A stretch of DNA of 5,259 nucleotides from an uncultured Lachnospiraceae bacterium (GTDB lineage Bacteria > Bacillota_A > Clostridia > Lachnospirales > Lachnospiraceae), in contig CACXGS010000066.1 in the NCBI GenBank assembly GCA_902767195.1, positions 1 to 5,259 on the forward strand, written 5' to 3'. The position numbers were made by a program, and so were the translations under genes. Of the stretch, positions 4,870-5,259 are shown piece after piece (positions within the stretch are counted from its first letter, which is position 1; every line of letters begins with the position of its first letter). The notes below the pieces were generated by a model that had not been told where the DNA came from, did no database searches, and saw only the letters and a list, made by a program, of their open reading frames with translations.

Positions 4870-5259
4870 TTATTTCTGTTCAACCGGCTTTCTCAGAACA
4901 CCAAGAAGAACTGCACCCACCAGAGAGCCAATAAGCAGGGCTACGATATACATGAACGGATTGCCGATGGTCGGTACAACGAACAATCCACCATGAGGTG
5001 CTCTCAGTGTACATCCGAATGCCATGGATAACGCGCCTGCTACTGCGGAACCGATTACACAGGAAGGAATAACATGACCCGGATCTCCTGCTGCGTAGGG
5101 GATAGCTGCCTCAGAGATGAAGCAGAGACCCATGATGGCATTAACCGGTGCAGCCTTGCGGTCGTTATCGGTGAACTTGTTCTTGAACAGCCAGGAGGAG
5201 ATGGCGATGGCGATCGGAGGAACCATACCACCGGCCATAACTGCTGCCATGATCATAAA
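4870..5259 (-). CDS. fruA: Fructose-specific PTS permease, EIIC C-terminal portion (partial; continues past the window edge)
   Basis: The last 129 residues of a fructose-family EIIC, the membrane channel that takes up fructose while EIIB phosphorylates it to fructose 1-phosphate. Diagnostic segments are AAVMAGGMVPPIAIAI, a loop KNKFTDNDRKAAPVNAIMGLCFISEAAIPYAA, GDPGHVIPSCVIGSAVAGALSMAFGCTLRAPHGGLFVVP and a final hydrophobic helix IVALLIGSLVGAVLLGVL before KPVEQK. The SEAAIPYA and RAPHGG motifs are typical of FruA-type EIIC. The protein stops at the end of EIIC, so any EIIA and EIIB domains must be N-terminal, outside the window, or separate. The frame is open to the window edge; the codon before the first internal Met is Phe, so no start should be placed here. 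Such genes usually lie with fruR and fruK, which cannot be seen. The gene symbol is inferred from the family. Confidence 0.92.
   Translation of the reverse strand, partial: FMIMAAVMAGGMVPPIAIAISSWLFKNKFTDNDRKAAPVNAIMGLCFISEAAIPYAAGDPGHVIPSCVIGSAVAGALSMAFGCTLRAPHGGLFVVPTIGNPFMYIVALLIGSLVGAVLLGVLRKPVEQK

Overview
The window most resembles a Clostridia chromosome, probably a gut Lachnospiraceae-type Firmicute. The evidence is sigma-A-like promoters with 17-bp spacers, strong purine-rich Shine-Dalgarno sites, moderate GC with AT-rich intergenic gaps, a fructose-type PTS permease, and a MurA start of the low-GC Gram-positive type. This taxonomic call is inference; the sequence holds no rRNA or other marker. 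All recognised genes lie on the minus strand, so transcription runs from high to low coordinates.

In transcription order: (1) 5259-4870, the C-terminal end of a fructose-specific PTS EIIC permease, followed by a strong GC-rich hairpin (4815-4786). (2) 4785-4605, an intergenic control region with a near-consensus sigma-A promoter. Its -35 element lies inside a perfect 8-bp dyad (candidate operator), and a second dyad sits in the 5' UTR. (3) 4604-3726, a Y_phosphatase3-type tyrosine phosphatase with an intact HCxxGKDR loop. (4) 3725-3607, a 119-nt gap with a perfect 12-bp hairpin just upstream of the next gene. (5) 3597-1435, a full-length protein with glycogen branching enzyme (GlgB) architecture whose catalytic residues are mostly replaced. 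(6) 1396-986, a HIT-family nucleotide hydrolase. (7) 939-196, a flavin reductase-like FMN protein with a very basic C-terminal tail of about 63 residues. (8) 195-58, a gap with an extended -10 promoter, then the first 19 codons of murA at 57-1.

Genes 5-7 are spaced by 38 and 46 nt with no visible promoter or terminator between them, so they probably form one transcription unit. murA has its own promoter.

The most interesting item is the GlgB-like protein. It keeps both N-terminal beta domains, the barrel scaffold and the C-terminal beta domain. Where GlgB has the nucleophile Asp it has Arg, and where GlgB has the His-Asp pair of region IV it has Glu-Asn. It is best read as a maintained pseudoenzyme, perhaps a glycogen-binding or regulatory protein. 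A dual-specificity-like phosphatase lies directly upstream. I see no CRISPR array, tRNA, rRNA, insertion sequence or phage gene.
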